Notes under the pieces: model-generated
What the model was told of the DNA's origin: nothing
Seen by the model: the letters and a program-made list of their open reading frames with translations, nothing else
The model's database searches: none
Part shown: piece after piece, positions 23,201 through 34,610 of the stretch
How positions within the stretch are numbered: the stretch's first letter is position 1
Layout of the letters: every line of letters starts with the position of its first letter
Made by a program: the position numbers and the translations under genes
Origin: Anomaloglossus baeobatrachus
Lineage: Eukaryota > Chordata > Amphibia > Anura > Aromobatidae
Length of the DNA: 64,000 nucleotides
Direction of reading: 5' to 3'
NCBI RefSeq assembly: GCF_048569485.1
Contig: NC_134354.1
Span: forward strand, 510,442,869-510,506,868

Positions 23201-26200
23201 TCTATGTGTAGTGTATGCCCTGTCACTCTCTACCTGTCCTCCATGTGTAGTGTATGACCTGTCACTCTCTAATTGTCCTCCATGTGTAGTGTATGACCTG
23301 TCACTCTCTACCTGTCCTCTATGTGTAGTGTATGCCCTGTCCCTCTCTACCTGTCCTCCATGTGTAGTGTATGACCTGTCACTCTCTAACTGTCCTCCAT
23401 GTGTAGTGTATGACCTGTCACTCTCTACCTGTCCTCTATGTGTAGTGTATGCCCTGTCACTCTCTACCTGTCCTCCATGTGTAGTGCAGAGTCTGTCACT
23501 CTCTGCCTGTCCTCCATGTGTAGTGTATGCCCTGTCACTCTCTACCTGTCCTCCATGTGTAGTGCAGGGTCTGTCACTTTCTGCCTGTCCTCCGTGTGTA
23601 GTGTATGACCTGTCACTCTCTACCTGTCCTCTATGTGTAGTGTATGCCCTGTCACTCTTTACCTGTCCTCCATGTGTAGTGTATGACCTGTCACTCTCTA
23701 ACTGTCCTCCATGTGTAGTGTATGACCTGTCACTCTCTACCTGTCCTCTATGTGTAGTGTATGCCCTGTCACTCTCTACCTGTCCTCCATGTGTAGTGTA
23801 TGACCTGTCACTCTCTACCTGTCCTCCGTGTGTAGTGTATGACCTGTCACTCTCTACCTGTCCTCTATGTGTAGTGTATGCCCTGTCACTCTCTACCTGT
23901 CCTCCATGTGTAGTGTATGACCTGTCACTCTCTACCTGTCCTCCGTGTGTAGTGTATGACCTGTCACTCTCTACCTGTCCTCCATGTGTAGTGTATGACC
24001 TGTCACTCTCTACCTGTCCTCTATGTGTAGTGTATGCCCTGTCACTCTCTACCTGTCCTCCATGTGTAGTGTATGCCCTGTCACTCTGTACCTGTCCTCC
24101 ATGTGTAGTGTATGACCTGTCACTCTCTACCTGTCCTCCATGTGTAGTGTATGCCCTGTCACTCTCTACCTGTCCTCCATGTGTAGTGTATGCCCTGTCA
24201 CTCTCTACCTGTCCTCCATGTGTATGACCTGTCAGTCTCTACCTGTCCTCCATGTGTAGTGTATGACCTGTCACTCTCTACCTGTCCTCTATGTGTAGTG
24301 TATGCCCTGTCACTCTGTACCTGTCCTCCATGTGTAGTGTATGACCTGTCACTCTCTACCTGTCCTCTATGTGTATTGTATGACCTGTCACTCTCTACCT
24401 GTCCTCCATGTGTAGTGTATGACCTGTCACTCTCTACCTGTCCTCCATGTGTAGTGTATGCCCTGTCACTCTCTACCTGTCCTCCATGTGTAGTGTATGC
24501 CCTGTCACTCTCTACCTGTCCTCCATGTGTATGACCTGTCAGTCTCTACCTGTCCTCCATGTGTAGTGTATGACCTGTCACTCTCTACCTGTCCTCTATG
24601 TGTAGTGTATGCCCTGTCACTCTGTACCTGTCCTCCATGTGTAGTGTATGACCTGTCACTCTCTACCTGTCCTCTATGTGTATTGTATGACCTGTCACTC
24701 TCTACCTGTCCTCCATGTGTAGTGTATGACCTGTCACTCTCTACCTGTCCTCCATGTGTAGTGTATGCCCTGTCACTCTCTACCTGTCCTCTATGTGTAG
24801 TGTATGCCCTGTCACTCTCTACCTGTCCTCCATGTGTAGTGTATGACCTGTCACTCTCTACCTGTCCGCTATGTGTAGTGTATGACCTGTCAGTCTCTAC
24901 CTGTCCTCCATGTGTAGTGTATGACCTGTCACTCTCTACCTGTCCTCCATGTGTAGTGTATGACCTGTCACTCTCTACCTGTCCTCTATGTGTATTGTAT
25001 GACCTGTCACTCTCTACCTGTCCTCCATGTGTAGTGTATGACCTGTCACTCTCTACTTGTCCTCCATGTGTAGTGTATGCCCTGTCACTCTCTACCTGTC
25101 CTCTATGTGTAGTGTATGCCCTGTCCCTCTCTACCTGTCCTCCATGTGTAGTGTATGCCCTGTCCCTCTCTACCTGTCCTCCATGTGTAGTGTATGACCT
25201 GTCACTCTCTACCTGTCCTCCATGTGTAGTGTATGCCCTGTCACTCTCTACCTGTCCTCCATGTGTAGTGTATGACCTGTCACTCTCTACCTGTCCTCCA
25301 TGTGTAGTGTATGCCCTGTCCCTCTCTACCTGTCCTCCATGTGTGGTGTATGACCTGTCACTCTCTACCTGTCCTCCATGTGTGGTGTATGCCCTGTCAC
25401 TCTCTACCTGTCCTCCATGTGTGGTGTATGCCCTGTCCCTCTCTACCTGTCCTCCATGTGTGGTGTATGACCTGTCACTCTCTACCTGTCCTCCATGTGT
25501 GGTGTATGCCCTGTCACTCTCTACCTGTCCTCCATGTGTGGTGTATGCCCTGTCACTCTCTACCTGTCCTCCATGTGTGGTGTATGCCCTGTCCCTCTCT
25601 ACCTGTCCTCCATGTGTGGTGTATTCCCTGTCACTCTCTACCTGTCCTCCATGTGTGGTGTATGCCCTGTCCCTCTCTACCTGTCCTCCATGTGTGGTGT
25701 ATGCCCTGTCACTCTCTACCTGTCCTCCATGTGTGGTGTATGCCCTGTCACTCTCTACCTGTCCTCCATGTGTGGTGTATGCCCTGTCCCTCTCTACCTG
25801 TCCTCCATGTGTGGTGTATGCCCTGTCCCTCTCTACCTGTCCTCCATGTGTAGTGTATGCCCTGTCCCTCTCTACCTGTCCTCTATGTGTAGTGTATGCC
25901 CTGTCCCTCTCTACCTGTCCTCTATGTGTAGTGTATGACCTGTCCCTCTCTACCTGTCCTCCATGTGTAGTGTATGCCCTGTCACTCTCTACCTGTCCTC
26001 CATGTGTGGTGTATGCCCTGTCCCTCTCTACCTGTCCTCCATGTGTAGTGTATGCCCTGTCCCTCTCTACCTGTCCTCCATGTGTGGTGTATGACCTGTC
26101 ACTCTCTACCTGTCCTCCATGTGTGGTGTATGCCCTGTCCCTCTCTACCTGTCCTCCATGTGTAGTGTATGACCTGTCCCTCTCTACCTGTCCTCCATGT

Positions 26201-26823
26201 GTAGTGTATGCGCTGTCCCTCTCTACCTGTCCTCCATGTGTGGTGTATGACCTGTCACTCTCTACCTGTCCTCCATGTGTGGTGTATGCCCTGTCCCTCT
26301 CTACCTGTCCTCTATGTGTGGTGTATGCCCTGTCCCTCTCTACCTGTCCTCTATGTGTAGTGTATGCCCTGTCCCTCTGTACCTGTCCTCCATGTGTAGT
26401 GTATGCCCTGTCCCTCTGTACCTGTCCTCCATGTGTGGTGTATGCCCTGTCCCTCTCTACCTGTCCTCTATGTGTAGTGTATGCCCTGTCCCTCTCTACC
26501 TGTCCTCTATGTGTGGTGTATGCCCTGTCCCTCTCTACCTGTCCTCCATGTGTAGTGTATGACCTGTCCCTCTCTACCTGTCCTCCATGTGTAGTGTAAG
26601 ACCTGTCACTCTCTACCTGTCCTCCATGTGTAGTGTATGACCTGTCACTCTCTACCTGTCCTCCATGTGTAGTGTATGCCCTGTCCCTCTCTACCTGTCC
26701 TCCATGTGTAGTGTATGCCCTGTCCCTCTCTCCCTGTCCTCCATGTGTAGTGTATGACCTGTCACTCTCTCCCTGTCCTCCATGTGTGGTGTATGCCCTG
26801 TCCCTCTCTTCCAGCCCTCCATC
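17241..26823. repeat. Giant 39-bp minisatellite, about 245 units
   Basis: The monomer is TGTAGTGTATGACCTGTCAC plus TCTCTACCTGTCCTCCATG (39 bp). The period is kept almost without slips for 9.6 kb. Variants are grouped by position: GTGTGGGGTCTG/GTGTAGGGTTTG in the first 1.4 kb; GTATGACC, GTATGCCC and GCAGGGTC mixed from 18.65 to about 25 kb; TGTGGTGTATGCCCTGTCCC mostly after 25.3 kb. Higher-order repeats of 307, 351 and 741 bp are visible. The plus strand is pyrimidine-rich. Because 39 is a multiple of three, up to 778 codons stay open on the plus strand and 795 on the minus strand; these are artefacts. Confidence 0.97.
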
Positions 26824-27545
26824 TGCGGAGCTCCCTCCTACTCTGACAGAAGGCTGCAATGTTCTGTGGCTATTGAAGATTCCTCCCTTCACTGAGCTTC
26901 TTGTTAACTGTGAGTTCTGTTTCCATCATGGAGAATTAAGGTGATAGCTATGGTGACCCCCATGGGAGGTGAAGCCCCATTCTCATTCTGAGAATATTTA
27001 ACCCGTGTCCGTCCTGGCTGTGTGGCTTCGCCCATTAGAGGGGTGGTGACTACGGGCGCCACACCTCCACTGCTCAGACAAGCTGCAGAGGCCCTTCCAG
27101 CATGTAAGTGCGTAAAGACATGGCTGCGGAGTAAGCCGGGCGGACCGTGCCGGTCAGTAACCCTCCCGGGGATCTCCTCCATCCCCGTCTCCTTATATCA
27201 CTGCCATATAGTGCACAGCAGAGCGGTAATGCGTACAGGCAGCTGCGGTCCCTGTCAGCACTGATCACACCCGGCCCTGTAACGTTGGACCCCTCCCCTT
27301 CCTTCAGCGATCCTAATGTCATGTAACTCTTTCACTGCCTGCTAAGGAGACAATGTTTGCCCTCCACTCAGTGACCTGCAGATGTGCAGCTTCTCTATGA
27401 CTCTAAATTAAGGGCAAATTCACAGAACAGTATTTCTCCTCCATGAAATGTGTGTTTTGGTTTTGTTCACACTCATGCTAATTAAAGTCAATAGAGATCT
27501 TCACCCCTAGGCAGTGTGTCCTTGTGATACCCCTGTGTGTCTCGC
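26824..27545. other. Unassigned, partly CpG-containing stretch
   Basis: Non-repetitive flank of the giant array. 27010-27300 is richer in CpG than its surroundings, and a strong splice-donor-like GTAAGT lies at 27104-27109. No conserved protein block is seen and no open frame is convincing, so a first exon is only a possibility. Confidence 0.3.
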
Positions 27546-28419
27546 TAAGGGTATGTACACTGTACACACATCAGGTTTTTGCTGTGCGACACAATCCGGC
27601 GCTTTTCTAAAAAACCGGATGCGGCGACAACTGTCCCCGCATCCGTTTTTTTCCCCATAGACTTTCATTAGCACCGGATTGTGCCGCATGGCCGTGCCTT
27701 CTCTCCGTTTTTTGCCATATCTGGCGTAATTGTCTGATCCGGCGGCCGGGAAAAACGCAGACCTAGATGGTTTTTGTCTCCCAAAGAAAAATCGCGTCCC
27801 ACCGATCCGGCGTCATACGGCTTTTTTTTATAATGGAAGCCTATGGGCGCCGGATTCGTCGTTATCCGTCATATGCTGGAAACCGGTGTCGGCCTCCGTT
27901 TTTTTGTTTCTGGGCATTCCCAGACGGTGTGTAAATAGTCTCTTTCTCTCTCTCTCTCTGTCAGTCGGTCCATCGGTGTCGGTCAGTCTCTCCCTCCCTC
28001 CTTTATACTCACCGATCACGGACGCGGAGCTGCACAGCTGTCACACTCCTCTGGCGGCTTCTCTTTTGAAAATGCCGGCCGCTCATTATTCCATCTAGTA
28101 TTCACTACTTCCCCGCTCACCGGCGCCTATGGTTGGTTGCAGTCAGACACGCCCCCACACTGAGTGACAGCTGTCTCTGCAACCAATCACAGCCGCCGGT
28201 GGGCGGGTCTATATCGTGCAGTACAATAAATAAATAAATAATTTAAAAAAATGACGTGCGGTCCCCCCAATGTTAATAACAGCCAAGGTAAAGCCACACA
28301 GCTGAAGGCTGGTATTCTCAGGATGGGGGAGCCCCACATTATGGGGAGCCCCCCAGCCTAAAAATATCAGCCAGCAGCCGCCCAGAATTGCCGCATCCAT
28401 TAGATGCGACAGTCCCGGG

Positions 28420-29265
28420 TGTTGTGAATGTTAGTTATGTTTTGGCTGCTGGGAGGCTCCCTCTGGTGGCCAGGAATGGTTTGGACTTGGACCAGGTGTG
28501 TTGTGCAGTGGGTGTTTCCTTTGCTAACTCTCTGCATATTTAAGTCCTGGTCTGATTGCAGGCTGTTGCCGGATGTCAGTTGTTCTTTGTATCTCCAGCC
28601 TGCTTCATCCTGCTCTACACCACATCTACTCCAGATAAGTGCTTGCTCTTTATTTATTGTCTGGTTCTTTTGCTTATCTGGGTTTTTCATTTGTTGTGGT
28701 TGGTTTTAGTTTATTTCCTTCCAGGGATTTTCCCCCTCAGTGGATTGTTGAGGAACTCCCTGCAGTTCTGTGTGGAGTATAGCTCCTTTGGGTCCATGTG
28801 TTTGTGGCTTGTTGAATTTGTTATAATTCTTGTTTTCTGTTCATTGGTATGACAAGGGCACCTGGCATAGGACGGAGTTCAGATCGTGCGATCTGAGGGC
28901 CTTTTTGTACTATCAGGAAGTTGGTATTTTGCAGGGGTTTTCTCTGGCCACCATCAGTCCCTTTCCTGTCCTTACCTATTTTAGTCAGTGGGGGCCTCAC
29001 CTTTTGCTAATCCTGTCATCTACCTGTGTATTGTGTTTTTCCTATATCATTGCAGTCTTTGAATGTGGGGGGCTTGCTATTCTTGTCTATTTTCTGAGGC
29101 AGAGAGTTATTCATCTTTCCTAACTTTAGGATAGTTAGTTCTCCGGCTGGGTTCGCGGTGCACAGGATGTTAGTTCACCCCTCGGCTACTTCTAGTAGTT
29201 GCCAATGCTCTTGTCACCTTTTGCCAATGATTTGTGGTGGTCTTCCATGGTTCCGGATCATAACA
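28420..29265 (+). mobile_element. Solo LTR (family B)
   Basis: Starts TGTTGTGAATG, ends GATCATAACA, with CCCGGG directly repeated on each side (28414-28419 and 29266-29271). The uninterrupted sequence (GACAGTCCCGGGACTCTACC) is present at 54388-54407, confirming the insertion. A TATTTAAG box-like word near 28537 suggests plus orientation. A fossil of an LTR retroelement; 846 bp. Confidence 0.85.
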
Positions 29266-29669
29266 CCCGGGACTCTACCCAGCTCATCCCGAATTGCCCT
29301 GGTGCGGTGGCAATCGAGGTAATAAGGAGTTAATGGCAGCAGCCGATAGCTGCCACTAAGTCCTAGGTTAATCATAGCAGGCGTCTATGAGACACCCGCA
29401 ATGATTAATCTATAGTGAAAGTAAGTAAACACAAACACCAAAAAATCCTTTATTTGAAATAAAAGACCAAAAACACCCTCATTCACCACTTTATTAACCC
29501 CCAAATACCCCTCCAGGTCCGACGTAATCCACTCGAGGTCCCACGACGCTTTCAGCTCTGCTACATCGGAAGCTGACAGGAGCGGCAGAAATACACTGCT
29601 GCTCCAGTGAGCTCTGCGCAACAACTGAAGTGAGTCGTGCTATCAGCGGGGGACATCACTCATCACTCA

Positions 29670-30000
29670 GATAATGCCGGTGTGTGTGCGGTGATGATAG
29701 GGGTTGTAGTGCTTGCGTGTGTACGATAGTGCCTGGGTGTGTGCGGTGATAATGGGAGAGGTAGTGCCGGTGTATGTACGGGGATGATGGGGGCGGTAGT
29801 GCCCGTGTGTGCAGTGATGATGGGGGCGGTAGTGCCGGGATCTGTGCAGGGATGATGGGGGCGGTAGTGCCTGGGTGTGTGCCGTGATGATGGGGGCGGT
29901 AGTGCCGGGATCTGTGCGGGGATGATGGGGGCAGTAGTGCCCGTGTGTGTGCCGTGATGACGGGGGCGGTAGTGCCGGGATCTGTGCGGTGATGATGGGC
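29670..30000. repeat. Minisatellite of about 36 bp inside the TAA element
   Basis: Repeated GATGATGGGGGCGGTAGTGCC followed by GGGATCTGTGCGGT or CGTGTGTGTGC. The same unit, with a different higher-order period, is expanded at 54700-55590. Confidence 0.85.
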
Positions 30001-30177
30001 TCTCCCTATCTCTCTGTCTCTCGGCATGAAAAAACAAACAAAAAACAACAAAAAACAGATCCGTTTTTTGCTGGATCCGTCGCATCCGTTTTTACACAAT
30101 CTGCGACGGATCCGTTGCATCAGGCACACGCCGGATTGTGCCTGATGCCAAAAACCTGATGTGTGAACATAGCCTAA

Positions 30178-30720
30178 AGGCCGCTTTACACGCTACGATA
30201 TCGCTAAAGCTATGTCATTGGGGTCACGGAGTATGTGACGCACATCCGGCCGCGTTAGCGATGTCGTTGCGTGTGACACCTATGAGCTATTTTGAATCGT
30301 CGAAAAATTGTTCAAAATCACTAATCGGTGACAAGCCCCCCTATTCCCAATTATCGTTGCTGCTGCAGGTACGATGTTGTTCATCGTTCCTGCGGCAGCA
30401 CACATCGCTATGTGTGACACCGCAGGAACGAGGAACTTCACCTTACCTGCGGCCGCCCGTAATGAGGAAGGAAGGAGGTGGGCGGGATGTTACGTTCCGC
30501 TCATCTCCGCCCCTCCACTTCGATTTGGCGGCCGCTTAGTGACGTCGCTGTGACGTCGAACGAACCACCCCCTTAGAAAGGATGCGGTTTGCCGGTCACA
30601 ACGACGTCAGTAGGCAGGTAAGCAGTGTGACGGGTCCGCGCGATTTTGTGTGCCACGGGCAGCGATTTGCCCCTGACGCACAAACGATGGGGGCGGGAAC
30701 ACACGCTAGCGATATCGCCT
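30178..30720. mobile_element. Non-autonomous DNA transposon (TAA/TTA target), diverged
   Basis: Abuts the previous element's TAA. Starts AGGCCGCTTTACACGCTACG and ends CGCTAGCGATATCGCCT just before TTA. The interior has CGATGTTGTTCATCGTTCCTG and repeated CGACGTCA words. Ends are only partly complementary, so the right arm is altered. CpG-rich. Confidence 0.55.
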
Positions 30721-30723
30721 TTA

Positions 30724-31460
30724 GGCCCCTTTCACACATCAGTTTTTTGCCATCAGTGACAATCTGTTGAATTTTGAAAAAAACGGATGTGCCGACTGAT
30801 GCCGCTGGATCCATTTTTTTCTCATAGACTTGTATTAGCGACAGATTGCGACGGATGGCCTCACGATTCATCCGTCGTTTGAAAAATTGTTTGTCCGGCG
30901 GACGGAGACAACAGACAAAGTAACATTTTTTGTCTAGTTCGAAAAAACGAACAGCGACGGATCCGTCACCGTCTGTCGTTTGGTAGAATCCCCAAACCTA
31001 TGGCGCCTATGGGCGCAGGATACGTCGTAACCAGTCAAATGACGGAATCCGACTATAGATTCCGTTTTTTTTTAAACTGAGCATGCTCAGATGGGGTGTA
31101 AAAACACCTCCTCAGGGCTGGCTCTGAGGAGGGGAAGGCCAGCGCTGAGGAGGGGAGGGAGGGAGGGATTTATCTCCCTCTCTCCTCCGTAGCCGGCTAT
31201 TGACATTCTCGCCCTGCACTCGTGGTACACCGGTGTACTGCAGTGCAGTGTGATCTTTCTCTCGCCCCATAGACTTGAATGGGTGCGAGAGAAAGAGACT
31301 CGTATCACAATCGGAGTACGCTGCGACTGTTTTCTAGGTCCGATTGGGACCGAGAAAATAATCGCTCATGGGTGCTGGCACATAGGCTAATATTGGTCCT
31401 AGTGGAATGCGATGTTTTATTGCACTCCACTCGGTCCGATTTTCATGCCGTGTGTCTTAG
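30724..31460. mobile_element. Chain of truncated non-autonomous DNA elements
   Basis: 30724 starts GGCCCCTTTCACACATCAG after a TTA and carries ACGGATCCGTC and CATAGACTTGTATTAGCGAC words; it seems to stop by about 31090. 31190-31460 is another type, with CGCCCCATAGACTTGAATGG and a right end CCGTGTGTCTTAGGCC followed by TAA. No coding content. Confidence 0.5.
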
Positions 31461-32200
31461 GCCTAACATCCTCTCTCCAGGTAGGTTCAATTTTAGGTTT
31501 CTGCGTCTGGATTGTACATAAATGATTACCCTACATCCATGAGCTTCAGTTGGACTGAGCCAGCAAACCATTTCTTATGAAATACTGCCCTCTGCTGGTA
31601 AGCCTTTCTAACGCAGATATTTGGGGTATGCCAAATCTATTACAATTTCTGGAGCTGACAGGTTGAAATTTGTGGCACCTGTGAATGTGCATTGCACTAT
31701 AATAATATATGGAACTAATGTAAAAAATATGTGATAAAAACTAAAAATCTTGTTATGATATATAGTAAATTAATACAACATAAATGTCACTCTGAATAGC
31801 AAGATGGAAATACAAACTGAAATGTCTATTTTAGACCTGAAATGCCTGGTTTCCTAAATTAAAGTATTTGCAGATCACCAATCTTCCTTATAATCTCAAA
31901 TCTCAAAATTTTGAGGATTTTAACCCTCAACGGGTGAGGTGGGATTTTTGTCACGCAACTGGTGATGTGGGGCTTCTTATACCCCAGTGTTTAGAAATCT
32001 CAAATGTTTACATTGATGATTCATACCAGCATTTTCCAATGAATGCCAGCTGAACAAAATTTCCCTGGGGTGTTGCAAACCCCACCTCACCAGTTGAGGG
32101 TCAAGTTGTATCATAGGTATGAAGTACTTGTTTGGATTGCTACAAGTGTACAAGATCAGAACTACCATAAGCACAAGTATGCGGCACCAGAACCACTGAC
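31461..32200. other. Unassigned AT-rich stretch
   Basis: No gene recognised. A pair of inverted words around 31930 and 32080 (AACGGGTGAGGTGGGATTTT against AACCCCACCTCACCAGTTGA) suggests a small foldback of about 180 bp at 31915-32110. Confidence 0.4.
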
Positions 32201-32930
32201 AGTATATAAATATCTCCCATGCTGCAGCTCACTGTGCTTCCTGCACACAATATCCCCCATACTACCCCTCTCTGTATTATTCCACACACAATGCCCCTCT
32301 CCATAATATCCCCCCAACAAACCCTTTTTATGTTTGCCTCACACTGCCGTTCTGAATAATGCCCCCCACACAAACTGCACCTCTATCATGCCCCCTTACA
32401 CTGACCCTCTCCAAAATATCCCCTCACACTGCCCTTCTACAAAGTATCCCCCAACACTGCCCTTTTCCACAATATTCCCCCACATTTGCCTTACATATTT
32501 GCCTCTCTGCTTAAAGTCTCCCCATTTTATCTTATACTATGACCCTTTTCACAATCTGCCCTCCTAATTGCCCCATAATGTTCTTCATTGCCTTATAATG
32601 TGTCTATAGCTCCATAATATCCTCAATTCATAATGTCCCACAAAGCTTCATAATATCATGCAAAGGTCCATAATATCTCCCATAATGCCACAACATCCTC
32701 CCCTGCTTCACAATGTCTCTCACTGCTCCACAATATCCCCCGTTACTCCACAATGTCCCCCCGCTGCTCCACAATGTCTCCGTTACTCCACAATGACCCC
32801 CACTACTCCACAATGTCCCCCACGGCTCCACAATGTCCCCCATTGCTCCATAATGTCCCCCACTGCTCCACAATGTCTTCCATAGAGCCATAATATATTC
32901 CACTGCTTCATATTGCATATTCATATTACA
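32200..32930. repeat. Decayed C-rich tandem repeat
   Basis: Many CACAATGTCCCCCACTGCTC and ATAATATCCCC words in units of about 20-24 bp. The reverse-complement type of repeat is at 48175-48665 and 49100-49200. Confidence 0.7.
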
Positions 32931-32981
32931 GCGCTGCACAACCGGCTCCACCCTCACCTACTGTATCCTCACCTATCCCTT

Positions 32982-33145
32982 GTAGACTGTGAGCCCTCGC
33001 AGGCAGGGATCTCCGTCCTCCTGTACCGGTCTGTGCCTTGTATTCTTTATGATTATTGTACTTGTCCCTATTTTGTATACCTCTTTCACATGTAAAGCGT
33101 TCTGGAATAAATGGCACTATAATAATAAATAATAATAATATTGTG
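32982..33145 (+). mobile_element. LINE/SINE 3' tail
   Basis: TGTAGACTGTGAGCCCTCG, TTGTACTTGTCCCTATTTTG, ATGTAAAGCG and an AATAAT tail, matching the 3' end of the LINE at 35664-35818. Confidence 0.7.
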
Positions 33146-33711
33146 CCCCACTGCCCCCACAATGTCCCCCACAGCACTATAATATCCCCCACTGCCCCAC
33201 AATCTCTCCCACAGCTCCATATTGTCCCTTAAAAATTAACACTATTCCTGAAACACATTTTATCTTCAGCTCCTCCTGTAGTGTTTACCAGTCACATCTT
33301 CTGCGGCACAAGCAGCAGTGTGCTGAAGTTAGTAGCATGGTGATGTCATCATGCTGCTGTGCTTTAGGGCCGAGGATGACAGGTGCTCCTCTGCTCTGAG
33401 CTCCTCTGCCCCAGTCCCTGCACCACAGTGTTCAAATGTATTCGTATTTGAAAGTCGGGAATATATTTAAATATAGGAGGATGGGTGTTTGCATCGTCAG
33501 GTTCCACGGGCTGCATGAGACCCTTGACTATGTATAGGCCTGAGTTATGATAAAGCTCAGGATTATTGATATTGTCATGTAACATCTGTGTATCTGTATG
33601 GGAATTAAGTTTGGGGTGACTGATAGCTGAAAACAATCTGACTGGATAAGATTTTGTGATGAATGCTGCCATTATGCATTGTGACCCTTGACTACTAGGG
33701 GTGAGCAGGCG
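33146..33711. other. Unassigned stretch
   Basis: The first 90 bases continue the CCCCCAC tandem words; the remainder shows no gene or repeat that can be named. Confidence 0.4.
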
Positions 33712-34070
33712 CAGGGGTGGGATTCAGCTGGTTCTGTCTGGTTCGGGTGAACCGGTTGTTAAAATAGCAGCCGGTTCCCCGAACCGGCAAAAAACGGCTC
33801 TGGCGATCTGGTTCCATGTATTAACTTGTGTTAGTGTCTTTAAGACACTAGCACAAATGAACACCCATACCTCCGTATGCACCGCACTTCCGGGTTCACT
33901 GGAGCCTGTCTGCTCCCTGACCCGGCATGCAGTGACGCGCTGACGTTGCAGAGGGGTCACGGCATTGTGAGGAGGTAGCTCGTCCTGCTGCCGTCTCTTA
34001 GCGTCATAGTACTTAGAGAGTGCCGCGGAGGAAGACAAAGGAGAGGCCGCCGGTGCTTGGGGCAGGTAAG
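33712..34070. mobile_element. hAT-type element, left part only
   Basis: Starts CAGGGGTGGGATTCAGCTGG and continues with GGTTCGGGTGAACCGGTTGT and AGCCGGTTCCCCGAACCGGC, the end of a widespread vertebrate hAT family. No inverted right end is found before the minisatellite at 34089, so it is truncated. Confidence 0.55.
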
Positions 34071-34088
34071 CGCTCAGTGAGCCGAAAA

Positions 34089-34345
34089 TGCAGGGAGAGG
34101 GGCCGCATAAAGATGGAAACTATATGGGGAGAGGGGCCACATAAGATGGGAGCTATTTGGGGAGAGGAGGCCACATAAGATGGGAGCTATATGGGAAGAG
34201 GCCACATAAGATAAAAGCTATATGGGGAGAGGAGGCTGCATAGATGGGAGCTATATGGGGAGAGGAGGCCACATAAGATGGGAGCTATATGGGGAGAGGA
34301 GGCCACATAAGATGGGAGCTATATGGGGAGAGGAGGCCACATAAG
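34089..34345. repeat. Minisatellite of about 34 bp
   Basis: Seven or so units of GGGGAGAGGAGGCCACATAA plus GATGGGAGCTATAT. Followed by GTGTGTGTGGGGGGG. Confidence 0.9.
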
Positions 34346-34610
34346 TGTGTGTGTGGGGGGGGGGGGCATCTGATTTATTTCTCACCCCCATAGACTTGAA
34401 TTGGTGGTTCTCGTCCAATTGATACATCCACTCACAGTATGCTGTAATTTTTTTCTTCAGGCCGAATACAGCTGGAAAAAAAAATTGAGATCTGCACTGC
34501 CTCATTGAATAACATGGATCCATGTGCAATCTGTTGTTTTTTTTTTTTTGCATTACGCTCTTCTGAGTGATACAGTAGTGTGGACGTACATTAATTTGTC
34601 CTGTCACCAG

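Larger units (their letters stand above)
27549..30174. mobile_element. Non-autonomous TAA-target element (Harbinger-like), LTR-interrupted
   Basis: Left end GGGTATGTACAC with CACACATCAGGTTTTTG and CACAATCCGGCG; the right end is the inverted GGCTATGTTC, ACACATCAGGTTTTTG, GCACAATCCGGCG. TAA lies on both sides (27546-27548 and 30175-30177). A 3-bp TWA duplication and GG-type ends suit PIF/Harbinger. No transposase. The interior (28010-29700, called module M here) recurs at 38817-43400, 53980-54690 and 63690-64000. A solo LTR at 28420-29265 is inserted in it; without that, the length is about 1.77 kb. Confidence 0.75.

Noticed and set aside
17241-26823. CRISPR-like array of repeats and spacers
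   Set aside because: The units are directly adjacent with no unique spacers, and the host is a vertebrate.
17140-26892. Cysteine-rich repeat proteins of 505, 778 and 700 codons (plus) and 795 codons (minus)
   Set aside because: They lie in a 39-bp tandem array; 39 is a multiple of three, so any stop-free unit leaves the frame open. Several frames and both strands are open together, and frames break where a 5-bp unit deletion occurs. No promoter, signal or family resemblance.
27022-27264. First coding exon ending at GTAAGT 27104
   Set aside because: A donor-like hexamer and some CpG are not enough; no conserved peptide and no acceptor partner seen.
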